64,000 bases of DNA from positions 40,829,871 to 40,893,870 of the forward strand of contig CM067504.1 of NCBI GenBank assembly GCA_034509495.1. The letters are read 5' to 3'. Of this stretch, positions 34,540 to 44,845 are shown piece by piece. How positions within the stretch are numbered: the stretch's first letter is position 1; the number at the start of each line of letters is the position of its first letter. This stretch comes from Acestrorhynchus altus (taxonomy: Eukaryota > Chordata > Actinopteri > Characiformes > Acestrorhynchidae). Made by a program: the position numbers and the translations under genes. The notes below the pieces were generated by a model that had not been told where the DNA came from, made no database searches, and worked only from the letters and a program-made list of their open reading frames with translations.

Positions 34540-35440
34540 TGGTCCCTGGTATCTGGTTTGGACCAGCACAGCTCCACTGAAACACAGCTGATGATGAACA
34601 CTAACGATGTGAGTTATGTAGCTTTATGGATTCATAATCGGACTTGTTGAACAGGTGTCCCGATTTTTTTGGTGAATTAATCATTTGGTAATTAGGTACG
34701 TTAGTGTCAATCCGGTTCGTCTGAGCGACTAATTTTTAAGTTATTAAACAAAACAAACATAGCTTATAACAGGTCCGCAACTAACATTCCTTCCTACGTC
34801 TCAATTTTGACAAATCTTTAAGTGTGGAAGTGTGATTTTCTCCGGCGTGTGCAGTCAGACCGTGAGAGCAGAACATATCCAATATATATCAATATCTGAT
34901 ATAATCAATATCATCGGCTGAGATTTTAAATAACGATCTACTTCAATATTGCTCCCTCGCTCTCCTCCGCCCCCTGCTCTGCTCTCCTCCAACCCCGTTC
35001 ACGCTCTCACGTACACACCTAAGACTTCTTAGTGTGCAAGAAGAAATGAAAATCAAAAAATTAATAAATAAAAACAACAGAAGAGAGATTTTATGGGATG
35101 TTTATACAGTGTATCACATACATGACATCACAGCAACTGCTCTGGCCAATCAACACTCAGCAAGTTTTACACATTACGTCTTAGTCCCTACCCTCGCTTA
35201 GAACCACGAATGAGCAGGTACAAAAATAACACCTGGTTCCAGGTACTAGATACCAAACTTGCCTCGTGGAAAAGCCAAATTTGAGTGCGGTCGATCGGAG
35301 TAGTGAAGGAACCATGCAGTAGAAAATTTCCAAAAATCTGACCCATTTACACGTCACATGGCTACACAGCGTTCATTTCATCACAACACAACTCAACACC
35401 ATCAGGATCCAGTGGATCGCGTCCCTTTAAGGTCCGTTTT
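34540..35440 (-). other. zbtb11: Presumed zbtb11 3' UTR, no other feature
   Basis: Follows the zbtb11 stop. AT-rich, with no open frame of note and no transposon match that I recognise. Confidence 0.35.
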
Positions 35441-35444
35441 CTTC

Positions 35445-35971
35445 TCACTCCACCTCCGCCACGTGAGCCACCTCCACCTCCATGGTCTGAATGATGTCAG
35501 CATCCTCCTCCACCTTCATCCCAGCCTGCTGGGCCAGGACATAGTTCACCACCTGCATGATGCTCTGGTCCGAAAGCGTGGTGATGGAACCCTCGCTGAC
35601 CGCCTGCACTGCCTCTACGGCCTCCACCGTCTCCTCGGTGATGAGAACCGTCTCGATCTCCTCGCTGGGGGGTGGCTGAGGTGGCTGTAGTTCAGGAGGC
35701 AGTTCTGGGCTGAGGATGCTGACCGCATGCTCCACCTGAGTGCCCTGGTTATGGAACTGCAGAGTGTCCTTCTCGAGCATGATCTTCCCTGGCAAATGGT
35801 CTCCGTGGTACTTGGTTATGTGTTTGCGAAGAGTGCGGGCATCTATGTGGGCTTCTTGGCACAGTGGGCAGACGTAGGGACGCTCGCCTGTGTGCGTGCG
35901 GACGTGGCGCTTCAAGGAGCGGGCGTCGGCCCATGCCACCCCACAGGTCAGACACTCGAATGGCTTCACCC
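35445..35971 (-). CDS. zbtb11: zbtb11 exon 10: fingers 11-12 and C-terminal tail
   Basis: Encodes finger 11 (FECLTCGVAWADARSLKRHV), a TGERPY linker, finger 12 (YVCPLCQEAHIDARTLRKHI) and a conserved tail beginning KIMLEKDTLQFHNQGTQVEH. The linker between fingers 11 and 12 is the only TGERPY-type linker in the protein. The exon closes with the stop at 35447-35445. Confidence 0.95.
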
Positions 35972-38900
35972 CTGTAGGGAGGACAGAGGAGCAGATGTTA
36001 ATTATGGGTTTAGGAATGTATCGATACACGAGCATTGTGGTATCCAGTTTTGAAATATAACATTGACTGCAAAATACAGAATGAACTTTTAAATAAAGCT
36101 CGCAGTGGGAGTGGGTTCTGCGCTGCTACATGCTGGTATTCTAGGCTTCATACTTCAGGATCAAATCAATCAAAAACCTTCTCGCCCTCAAAAATTGTCA
36201 ATTTAAAAAGTATCGCAATATATCACAACATACTGAATCGTGACCCCTGTATCATATGTTCTGTATCACCAGATTAAATGTAATTAAATGAATACAGCAG
36301 TATTTACACCATCAAATCCTACTTTTAAAAGGTAACTGTTTACATTTAAATCCATTCTTTACAAACTCTCTCGTCCGCCATCTCGCCATTCACAATTGCC
36401 ACCATTTAAAAAACCTTTCACTCCGTGGAGGAAGGACACAGAAGGTGACACTGAAGGTCTCAAAAGAATATGCCGCGGCATTCTTCGATTTCTCGAAAAC
36501 AAAGGACCGAGGCCGAAAGGATTCTACAAAACAGAACAGCCTTCAGTGATGATAACGGATGGAAAATGTAATGGAAGGCTGAAAGCCACTTTAGACCATC
36601 TCACAGACACACTTTTACTGGGTGGGCCAGAGTTGAAAGCCCAGTTCCAGAACGTTCCTGTCCCATTCCAGTTTGTTCCGATGTTATTAAACCTCGGACC
36701 TGCTGATTCCGATTTTGACAGCGTACACAAATATAAAAATCCAACTAAAACAAACGCAAATTTCTCAAATGTCAAAATAAACTGAGATGCAGGACAAACA
36801 CACTCTGGTAATGTGGTGTCTGACTGGAGTAAAGTGTGTGAATTTCATGATTTTCCTCGGATTTTCCTTCTTGTATTGAAGTGTTTCACCGAGAACACTT
36901 TGGAAACGTTCCTCCACGACTGCAGATTCACAGCTTGTTGTCGTTTGCTGCCGTCCTCTTAAATCAATACCACTCTGATGGACCAAGTCATCCCATCTTT
37001 TCTGTGTTATATTGGAATGACAGGGTCGTGTGCCTGGACCCCGATGAACAAGCCAGCTCACACTCAAACACCACAATTACTCACTCAAAGCCACGTGAAG
37101 CACCTTAACTACCTCTAATCACCACCCAATTCTCACAATGTGACAAATTATGCAGAGAAATTCTCCTGAGAAGAATTTCATTCATTCAGCCGCTTCAGAG
37201 TCAAAGGTCTGGGGTGCCACCTTGAGGAAAAGCTTGGTGCTGCACATTGTCGTCTCCTATAATGATGAATCAAATATATGAATCAAATTAATCATTTCTG
37301 GCCATGAATATAGAAAAAAATGATTGTTCTTATGATTAATAAGCTTAATTTTTAATAAACCAGTAAAAATTATTATAAGGATCATTACAGTAACAGCACT
37401 TCACACACTCTGACCAGCCTAACCCCACCTCATCCCCAATCCCAAAAGTACTGGATGGAGCTCCATCATTGTGTTTATCTGCTCCAGAGAGTCCTATTCT
37501 ATTGGCAGTACTTCTCTACAGGGACTAGCCAAGCCGTGTGTGCATTTGCACATGTGTGTCAGCAACGGGGGCATCCACATATAACTGAAAATACAGTGCA
37601 TCTCCTGGCCACACCCCTAAACTGGAGTGGGTAACTTAGGTGGGTAACGTGACAATGATGAGTATTGATGTGACATCATCAAAGGGCACTGGACAAAAGG
37701 ACCGGTCCACCCTGTCCAAATGATTTCTGTACCTTTCTTTCCCAAGACGAGGTAAGACGAGGTGGTGCGTGCGTGCGTGTGTGTGTGTGTACGCTCACCT
37801 TGGTGGTTGTTCATGTGGCGCCGGTACTCTCGGAGCTGAGTGAACTTCCTCCCACAGTGTTCACACTCTCTCTCCAGATTCTGCTTCACTCGGCCCTTCT
37901 TTCCATGAGTGGCTTTCTTCACGTGCCTCCTGAACAGAGCCTTCTCAAAGAACTCTTTACCGCAGACGTTACACCTACCAACGCAACAAAACACACACTA
38001 TTAAGACAGATGTGAGAAGAATTATAATGCTCTTATTGTGAGCAGATGCATGACAGGGCTGGTAAATACCGCGTTTTGACTCGTACCTGTAAGGTTCTGC
38101 AACAGTGTGTGATTTGACGTGGGAGTACCAGTCCTTCTTCCAGCTGTAGCATTTCCCACACACCTGGCACTGGAAGGGCTTCAGGCCCAAGTGTTTATTC
38201 ATGTGCTGTTGCAGATCCTTCGCCTCAAAGAAGCTTTTATCGCAGCTGTGGAGCAGAAGCGAAAACACGGGTATTAGGAGGACTGCGTGGTTATTATAGT
38301 TCGTTCGTAGGAATGGAATTTGTCCTTGAAGAGGAGTAAACGAATGGTCGTTAAAGCCCTGTCTGCTCAAAGACGCAAAGCAAAGCAAACAGGCTGAGGA
38401 ATGAGGTGGTTCCTGAGAAGTTTAAAGGTTGCTTCACGCCTTCTGAGGATGTGCCATACGCATGCGCAGCCAAACTGATGTAATTGCAGCTGAAGCAGCT
38501 TCGTGTAGACCACTCGAGAACTGAAACGAAGAGGCCAGTCTGCATGATGTTATTAAAACAGTGATAAATACCATCCAAAAAACAGAATTCAGATCAATCT
38601 GGTGACCAGAATCTGCTGATTTTCAGCTCGACTGGTCATGAACGGTGACCGGACAATCACCTCGGATTTCCGATTCTGGGCCAAACAAATTTACAATCAC
38701 ACACCACACGGTGCTTCATTTACTGGTGTCAGGACACAAACAGCCGATACACCCCGGTTCTGATCCGATACACACAGTGCACTCATTTCTAGCTGGTTTG
38801 TAGAAAGAAGGTTTGTTCTGTATATTTATTTATATCTATATTTTAATGTCTGTCTGCCATCAAAATCATGGGCATTTCAGACTTTAAAAAATCTGAAATC

Positions 38901-39251
38901 AGCAAAGAACAATGCAATCTTAAAACAGCTTGAACTCTTTTATAACAGTCAGATCCAGATCCAATGTGTGAATTAAATGTAAATTAAATTAAATCCAAAA
39001 TAATTATTAAACATTGATGTAATAAACTGAACATATAAAGAAGTCATACAGTGCTGTTTAATTTCAGAACTTAAAGGCTTAAATAGCCAGCATTTTAAAT
39101 GCACTACACCGCCACGGCAACTTGTGCAGTGGTTGTTTATGTTGCCATGGTGACACCATTGCAATCTGCAAATTGTTAAACCATTTATGTAAGAATAAAC
39201 GGTATTAATAAATAATTATATACTGAACAGAAACATTTGTTACATGCTTAT

Positions 39252-39310
<59 letters not shown>

Positions 39311-42300
39311 ACTCACTGTGTACACTGGAATGCGCGAATCACAGGTTTGGGTTGATGTTTTTTCAAGTGCTTGCTCAACCCAGAAGCCCGGTGAAATGAC
39401 AGTCCACACTGGGTGCATAAATACTTCGATTCACCTGCCAAACAAAATACAGGAGGTTCTATGAAACCTTTTTTGCACATCAGCAAACATTTGAAGTGAC
39501 TTTCACAGTCCAGCACATCTGTACGGTAAAGCAGAATAAAAAGAAAGAGAGAAAGAGATATAGATCGATCTTCAATGGTCAGGAGCCCAAGAGGACTACC
39601 AGGTATTATGTGAGTGATGAGTCGCAACCCTGACGTGGTGGTGTGTTAGTGTGTGTTGCTGGTACGAGTGGATCAGACACAGCAGTGCTGCTGGAGTGTT
39701 TAAACACTGTGTCCACTCACTGTCCACTCTATTAGAGACTCACACAGAGTGTCTCCACCATGTAGATGTAAAGTCAGAGACAGAAGCTCATCTGTTTCTG
39801 CACAGTTTGTGTTGGTCGTCCTCTAGTCCTTCATCAGTGCTCACAGGACGCTGCCCACAGGACGCTGTCGGCTGGACGTTTCTGCTTGGTGGACTGTTCT
39901 CGGTGCAGCAGAGTCACTGAGGGGTATAAACACTCCAGCAGCACTGCTGTGTCTGATCTACTCGTACCAGCGCAACACACACTAACACACCCCCACCATG
40001 TCAGTGTGACTGCAGTGCTGAGAATGACCCACCACCCACATAACAGCTGCTCTGTGGTGGTCCTGTGGGGTCCTGATCGTTGGGTTGGTTACTCCTGGTG
40101 TGGTATGATGCTCAGAATACAGTAGTGTGATACAGAACCGCATACACAACCTCACCTGTATGAACGCTGGTGTGCTCATCCAGGCTCCTCTTGGTCACGA
40201 AAGACTTGTCGCACACTGAGCAAGGGAAGCGCTTGGCTGAGTCGTGCAACACTCTGTGCATCTTCAGGCTGTGTTTAGTGGCAAAGCTTTTCCCACACAG
40301 CCTGCAGGAGTGCGGTCTCACCCCCGTGTGGTTCAGCATGTGGATACGCAAAGAGTACAGTTTTGGCAGCGTCTTGCCACAGATGTCGCACACAAACTCC
40401 CGTTTTGTCCGGCCTTTGGCCTGCCCCTCCATCCCCTCGGAGTCTTCCGCCACTGGTCCTCGGGTCAGCGCCCCTCTCTGGGTCTTCTGGTGTTTGTGAC
40501 GGGCCAAATGAGCACGGAGGGAGGTGGCATACTGGAACTCCTTATTACACAACTGGACAAATAAGAGGTGAAGGGTAAGTAAAGTCACAGTATATTTTTA
40601 AAGCACCTGTCTTATCAAATATTTTTATTTTAGACATACGCAACAGAAAAAGCATGTACGATAAAGAATCCGTTTGTAGGAATACAAAAAAAAAATATTT
40701 TCATAGCGAATAACGAAGGCAAGACAGAAGTGTTTACTTATCAGAGCTTTCATCAGCACACAGAGCTTAACAAGGAGCTTTCACCAGCCGAAGAAATGCT
40801 CAAAGAAACTCTTCATATCTACTTTTGTCCGTCAATAAAGTGGTAATTCCAGAGGTTTGTGTCGGAATGTGATATTTTGTGATAAAGTCGCGTGGATACG
40901 TACAGTGCACTTGAAACCACGTGATTTCTCGTGTTTCAGCGTGTGCATGATGAGTGCATAGCGTCTCTGGAACACCATGCCACACTCGCCACAGGTGTGT
41001 TCTCCATCCAGCACTCCCTCTGCCTTCTCCTGCGTCACTCCCTCCTCTACAGAGTGCACCTCTTTCTCCACCGACTCCGCTTCTTCCGTCAGCGTTTTTG
41101 TGGACTCGGGGGTCATCTCGGTTTCGGGAGAATCAGTGGAGCTTTTACTTACAGGCTGGGTCACCAGATGTCCTTTCCTGGCCGTTCTCTGAAGAGTGTA
41201 AGAACACCAAGAATAAACAGATTAAATGATAAATAAAGTCCATAAATGGTCTTAAAACTGCAAGATCATCATTTATCGATTTATTGTGGCCAAACACTAG
41301 TTATGACGACAGGCCTTGTTGGTGGAAACCTGTCTGTTCACCATCAGTCCCACGCTAAGGATGGCCTGTGGGATTTGGACTGGACTCATACCTTCACAGT
41401 GTTTGATGCCATCTCCTCCTCCTCCTCCTCCTCATCATCATTCTCAAGTCCCATGTGTAGTAGAACGTACCCTCCTTCCCTCATTAAGCGCTTTCTCAGA
41501 TTCCTCTTATTAGGATCAAGGACTTTATGGTCCTCTTTTACTTCACTTCCACCTGAACCACTCTCTTCCGCAGCCATCTTCACCGGATCCGGTTCTGCAG
41601 GGGGAGACGGAGCGACCTGCTTCACTTTAGGGGGCCTCCCTCTTCTTCTTGGAGGTGCAGGGGCTGGGGATGGTGCAGCTGGCTCCGACTGGGGTGGAAT
41701 TTCCATGGGTTGAGCCACTGCTTCTTCCTTAACAGCTGGTGCTGGTGGAACAGCGGTCAAGTGAAACTTTCCAGTAGAAACCACCTTGTCTGGATCTACT
41801 CTAACAAAAAACGCACCGGACTCCATACTCTCTGGTACTGACGATTCCTCCACCTGCGGCTCCTCCACTGTCCAGCAGGCCTGAACCACAGCTATGGACT
41901 CGCTTGAGCCAGCCTGCCCAGAGTGAGTGACCACAGTCATAGTCTCCCCTGCTTCCGTTTGGTCATTGTGGGCCACAATGGCTAGAGAATCAGCCGAGCC
42001 AGCCTGTCCACTGTGCGTGACCACAGTCATTGTCTCTCCATCCACTGTCGCCCCAGCAAGCAAAGCCAGCGAGTCAGCTGTTGCATCCTCCCCTGTAATA
42101 ACAGTGATGGCTTCCCCAGCCTCAGACTGTTCAGTGTGTGTGACCACTGCCTGACCATTACTCTGCAAGGCCACAACGTAAGCTCCAGGCTCCACGGGTT
42201 CAACTGGCTGAGGGGGCATGGCTTGACTGGCCACCACTGTGTGGATGTCTCCCTGCTGGTAGACCATGAGTTTCTGCTCTTCCACCTTCTTGTGCACCAG

Positions 42301-43768
42301 TTCACAGATCTCAAGCACCTCTGGCATCAGCAGGTACCGGGCAAGCGTAGCTATGTCTGCCATCACGCAGAAGTTGAAGGTCAGCTGGGAGCTGTAGGCA
42401 AACTCCAGCAAAGGCAGGAAGCTGGCCTTGCTGAAGCCTGTCAGGAAAAGAAACAAACGTCTTACTGTCTGTTACTTTAACTGGATAAAAATGGACCCTT
42501 AACCATATTGATAGCTATAAATATCCATATATCGCTCAGCCCGTATCCCGCTCTGTTTATATCCCGATATAGATATAAATATCGATATATCACTCAGCCT
42601 GTGTATGACCTGCACAAAAGTCTATTCAGTGAGATATCTGAGACAAATAATCATTTTGAATAATTCCTAATTCTAATATCTAATGATCATTCATGTGAAC
42701 TTTTCCACTTCAGTTATGAATGCATTATTGCATAAAATGCAATCATAATCAACAGTTCCTCCTTACTGCTTACCTGAGAGGTCAATCACAGCTTCATGGC
42801 TCGATATCGCACCCTTCTCAACAAAGAGTTCTTTAAAGTAATCACTACAGGCAGCCAGAACTGCTTTATGTGCCCGATGCTCTTCGCCCTCAATGAGCAA
42901 GGTTATGTCACAAAATTGATTACTTAAACGCTGCTGATTCAACTTCTCCAACATCGTCTGTCCATGTTTGGGCAGAAACTGTTGCACAACTCCTTTGCTG
43001 TCCACCTACAAAATACACACAAAAAATCTAAATCAGAGACAGAAAAGCAGAGTAAATCACAAAACAGAATTCATATACCTTCATTCTGATTAAATCTGTT
43101 TCCATGTTATATACTTTCACATTATACAACAGTTAGTTCTGACCACGCAAGCTGTGCGGGGCACAGTTCGAGAAGTGTTCGAACTGTGCTGAACAGCCCT
43201 ACAAACTAAATAACATCAGAAATTCCTTTTGTGACGTAAACACCAAGAAAAAAGGACAGAAAGAGTGACCTAAAATGAAACAAAGAATTAAGCAATGAAC
43301 TCACAAAGACCAGTTCATGCTTATCCACTTTGCCGCCCTTTGATCGGACTTGAACGGACGAATGAAGATCTTCGTCAACATCTTCATCGTCTTCATCATC
43401 CTCTTCTTCACTGGTCTTTTGTCGACCTGAGTGCTGGTGAGGTGTCTGACCGGAGCAATCCTCAGCACTGCTTCTTCCTCGCTCTTGTTTGCCTTGGCAT
43501 CGACAGTCCTTAATGTAATCCTTTACTTGCTTCAGGATGCCTGGAATAATCAGAACATAGGTCTCAGTCTCACAGCAAACTGTGCACAGAACCACCAGGT
43601 TTCCCTGGATTACTCTCAGAACCAGTGTGAATTTGATTAACACTTCTGCTGTCATCAAAAATGACCGGCACTACATTTAAATGCAGAGATAAATCCCTGA
43701 ATGATCTTTTTATAATACGAGATTTGATTACTTTTCCTAAAGTTGTCTTAGTTCCAGTTCTTGTGTGT

Positions 43769-43826
<58 letters not shown>

Positions 43827-44655
43827 TCCACTACACTCATGGTAATTGAGAGTCTTTGCTGCAGCTGTGAAAGCAGTACAGGGGTACAGTACAGCAGTAC
43901 AGTACCTCTAATACACTGTACGTACAGTATATCCACACACCAGCAGCTCTTTATAATTCTACTCTTTATTTTCATAAGCTCTGTGTTTTATTAGCCTTCA
44001 TATTTTGAAGTAAAACTTTAAAGAAAAATCCCTGATAGGTGTAAATAAAACGACTTTTATTCTGAAAAAAACAAATCGCGTTAACGGTCACAAGCTGCTT
44101 CCGGTCGAAATTTTCGCGTTTTGTCAGTTTAATTATTTTATATATATTTTTATTCCGCGAACGGGCGCTGGTGTATTCGTACAGTACGTATTTTGTGTGT
44201 TATATAGATGATTAAATATTTATAATAATTATTTGTTTGCCGGAAGAGCGCGCGTGTGTCCCCGGCGGCAGAATAAAAGCCCCCGTCTTCGTCTTAAAAG
44301 TCGGATGGGAGGGTCGCGATAAAGCTCGCGGGTGTGCGCGCTCACCTCTCCACCAGTATTTGTGGGAGATGGTGTCCCAGGTGAGCTGCTGGTTGAGGTG
44401 CTCCCCCGCGGGGGTGACGTGCGCCCCGGTGATCAGCTGGTTCCGCCGCTCGGCCTGCAGCACCACCTCCAGCTCACTGAACGCGTCCAGGCCCTTCTGC
44501 CGGCGCTGGTAGTAGAGCACGCCGTCCCGGACGACGTAGCAGGCGGCCGCTTTGCGGATCTTCCGCTTGGTATTGCCGTGCGTGCCGGGCGCGTAGGGCT
44601 GCCGCTCATCCGTCAGGTAGCGCTGGATGGCCAGGTAGCTCTCCTCGCTGGACAT
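35445..44655 (-). CDS. zbtb11: Zinc finger and BTB domain protein 11, ten coding exons
   Basis: Nuclear BTB/zinc-finger transcription regulator. Coding exons on the - strand: 44655-44346, 43540-43305, 43005-42774, 42437-41392, 41188-40904, 40552-40156, 39434-39317, 38245-38087, 37974-37799 and 35971-35445. All have AG/GT borders and matching phases, summing to 3,486 nt (1,161 residues; human about 1,050). Residues 1-120 are an N-terminal block with an integrase-like HHCC module. An acidic Ser/Glu/Asp stretch follows. BTB covers about 187-313, then a long linker to about 670. Twelve C2H2 fingers span about 674-1042, then a Glu/Val-rich tail holding TLSDQSIMQVVNYVLAQQ. The start MSSEESY is chosen because it matches the family; upstream in-frame Met codons do not. 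The extra length relative to human lies in the linker, as far as I recall. No frame break seen. Confidence 0.96.
35975..37795. other. zbtb11 intron 9, including a family B copy
   Basis: The 1.8-kb intron holds one repeat, family B in reverse orientation, at about 37395-37605 (ctccagagagtcctattctattggcagtacttctctacaggg). An open frame of 129 codons at 36396-36785 (+) has no recognisable domain and I do not call it a gene. Confidence 0.6.
37799..37974 (-). CDS. zbtb11: zbtb11 exon 9: fingers 9-10
   Basis: Finger 9 (RCNVCGKEFFEKALFRRHVK, ending with the wide KKATH spacing) and finger 10 (CEHCGRKFTQLREYRRHMNN). The donor at 37798 is followed within a few bases by a CA/CG-rich run (complement of gtgcgtgcgtgcgtgtgtg). 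Confidence 0.95.
38087..38245 (-). CDS. zbtb11: zbtb11 exon 8: fingers 7-8
   Basis: Completes finger 7 (CDKSFFEAKDLQQHMNKH) and encodes finger 8 (FQCQVCGKCYSWKKDWYSHV). Junctions split codons at both ends and agree with exons 7 and 9. Confidence 0.95.
38250..39316. other. zbtb11 intron 7
   Basis: About 1.07 kb. The end next to exon 7 carries a 55-bp (TG)n run at 39254-39308, CA on the transcript strand. The rest shows no repeat or RNA gene I can name. Confidence 0.5.
39254..39309 (+). repeat. (TG)n microsatellite 7 bases from the zbtb11 exon 7 donor
   Basis: About 27 TG units, (CA)27 in the zbtb11 transcript. It begins immediately after the gtgagtag donor of exon 7. Confidence 0.96.
39317..39434 (-). 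CDS. zbtb11: zbtb11 exon 7: finger 6
   Basis: This 118-nt exon encodes finger 6 (YLCTQCGLSFHRASGLSKHL) and starts finger 7. Its length is not a multiple of three, so skipping would shift the frame. Confidence 0.95.
39570..40085. mobile_element. Complete fold-back element, family A, zbtb11 intron 6
   Basis: The left arm (39570-39720) runs from gatcttcaatggtcaggagc through gtacgagtggatcagacaca to tggagtgtttaaacactgtg. The right arm (39925-40085) is its inverse: aaacactccagcagcactgc, gtgtctgatctactcgtacc, gtcctgtggggtcctgatcg. About 205 bp lie between the arms. There is no coding part. The element ends about 70 bp from exon 6. Confidence 0.85.
40156..40552 (-). CDS. zbtb11: zbtb11 exon 6: fingers 2-5
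   Basis: Finishes finger 2 (LCNKEFQYATSLRAHLARH) and encodes finger 3 (FVCDICGKTLPKLYSLRIHM), finger 4 (CRLCGKSFATKHSLKMHRVL) and finger 5 (CSVCDKSFVTKRSLDEHTSV). Fingers 2 and 3 are separated by a spacer of about 36 residues rather than a normal linker. Confidence 0.95.
40904..41188 (-). CDS. zbtb11: zbtb11 exon 5: acidic spacer and finger 1
   Basis: A Glu/Ser/Thr-rich spacer is followed by finger 1 (HTCGECGMVFQRRYALIMHT) and the first Cys of finger 2. The overlapping + strand frames are antisense. Confidence 0.95.
41392..42437 (-). CDS. zbtb11: zbtb11 exon 4: end of BTB and long linker
   Basis: Residues about 260-608. It begins with the last third of the BTB fold (FSKASFLPLLEFAYSSQLTF, then EVLEICELVHKKVEE). 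The linker contains a repeated element, VVTHSGQAGS..(D/E)S(L/I)A(I/V)V, about 30 residues apart. Farther on is an AT-hook-like PRRRGRPPKVK (41620-41655), then RKRLMREGGYVLLHMGLEND and a run of Asp/Glu just before the exon end. Confidence 0.94.
42505..42600 (+). repeat. Isolated 1.6 units of the 58-bp minisatellite, zbtb11 intron 3
   Basis: Reads catatatcgctcagcccgta, tcccgctctgtttatatccc, gatatagatataaatatcga, then tatatcactcagcc: the same unit, phase and strand as 20070-20625, 22 kb away. Confidence 0.9.
42774..43005 (-). CDS. zbtb11: zbtb11 exon 3: BTB domain, first two thirds
   Basis: Begins VDSKGVVQQFLPKHG, then the BTB core (LNQQRLSNQFCDITLLIEGE, HRAHKAVLAACSDYFKELF). The BTB fold normally dimerises and recruits corepressor or ubiquitin-ligase partners; which applies here is not visible. 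Confidence 0.95.
43305..43540 (-). CDS. zbtb11: zbtb11 exon 2: end of HHCC module and acidic stretch
   Basis: Starts (G)ILKQVKDYIKDCRCQ, the cysteine half of the integrase-like zinc module, then a Ser/Gln-rich region, the acidic EEEDDEDDEDVDED run and the KHELVF motif before BTB. Confidence 0.93.
43770..43826 (+). repeat. (CT)n(CA)n microsatellite, zbtb11 intron 1
   Basis: About 22 CT units followed by about six CA units. Confidence 0.95.
44346..44655 (-). CDS. zbtb11: zbtb11 exon 1: N-terminal block and HHCC histidines
   Basis: Starts MSSEESYLAIQRYLTDER and includes the basic KRKIRKAAACYVVR segment and the two histidines of the HHCC module (H79 and H86 in AHVTPAGEH), then TWDTISHKYWWR. This is the fold found at the front of retroelement integrases and in GIN-type host proteins. 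GC-rich, as expected for a CpG-island first exon. Confidence 0.95.
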
Positions 44656-44799
44656 TCTGCCGAAAACAGCGCTCGTACTCTTCTTTAAAAATCCCGCAGG
44701 GCTCGTTCGGACCTGCCCCCCTTTTTGTGGGGCATCAGGGCAAACAGAGGCGCCCCGGTCCGGAATGTTTCTCGAGGGGGAACCGCTGTTCCGAGTCGC

Positions 44800-44845
44800 G
44801 TGAGCAGACAAAATGGCTGCTGCACCCGCCGGAAGTTGCGTGTGA
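44800..44845. promoter_or_regulatory. zbtb11: YY1-like and ETS-like motifs, zbtb11 promoter
   Basis: AAAATGGCTGC (44810-44820, + strand) fits the YY1 consensus, and CCGGAAGT (44829-44836) is a perfect ETS/GABP core. They lie 155-180 bp before the zbtb11 ATG in a CpG-rich patch without a TATA box. Confidence 0.6.

Noticed and set aside
36396..36785. A 129-codon + strand open frame in zbtb11 intron 9
   Set aside because: No domain, no splice support and no family memory. The - strand also has an open frame across it, typical of chance.
41246..42480. Several long + strand open frames (155, 155, 75 codons) across 41.2-42.5 kb
   Set aside because: All are shadows of zbtb11 exon 4, whose 348-codon - strand frame shows BTB residues and correct splice borders.
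44237..44688. Two + strand frames of 91 and 118 codons
   Set aside because: Antisense to zbtb11 exon 1, a product of its high G+C.
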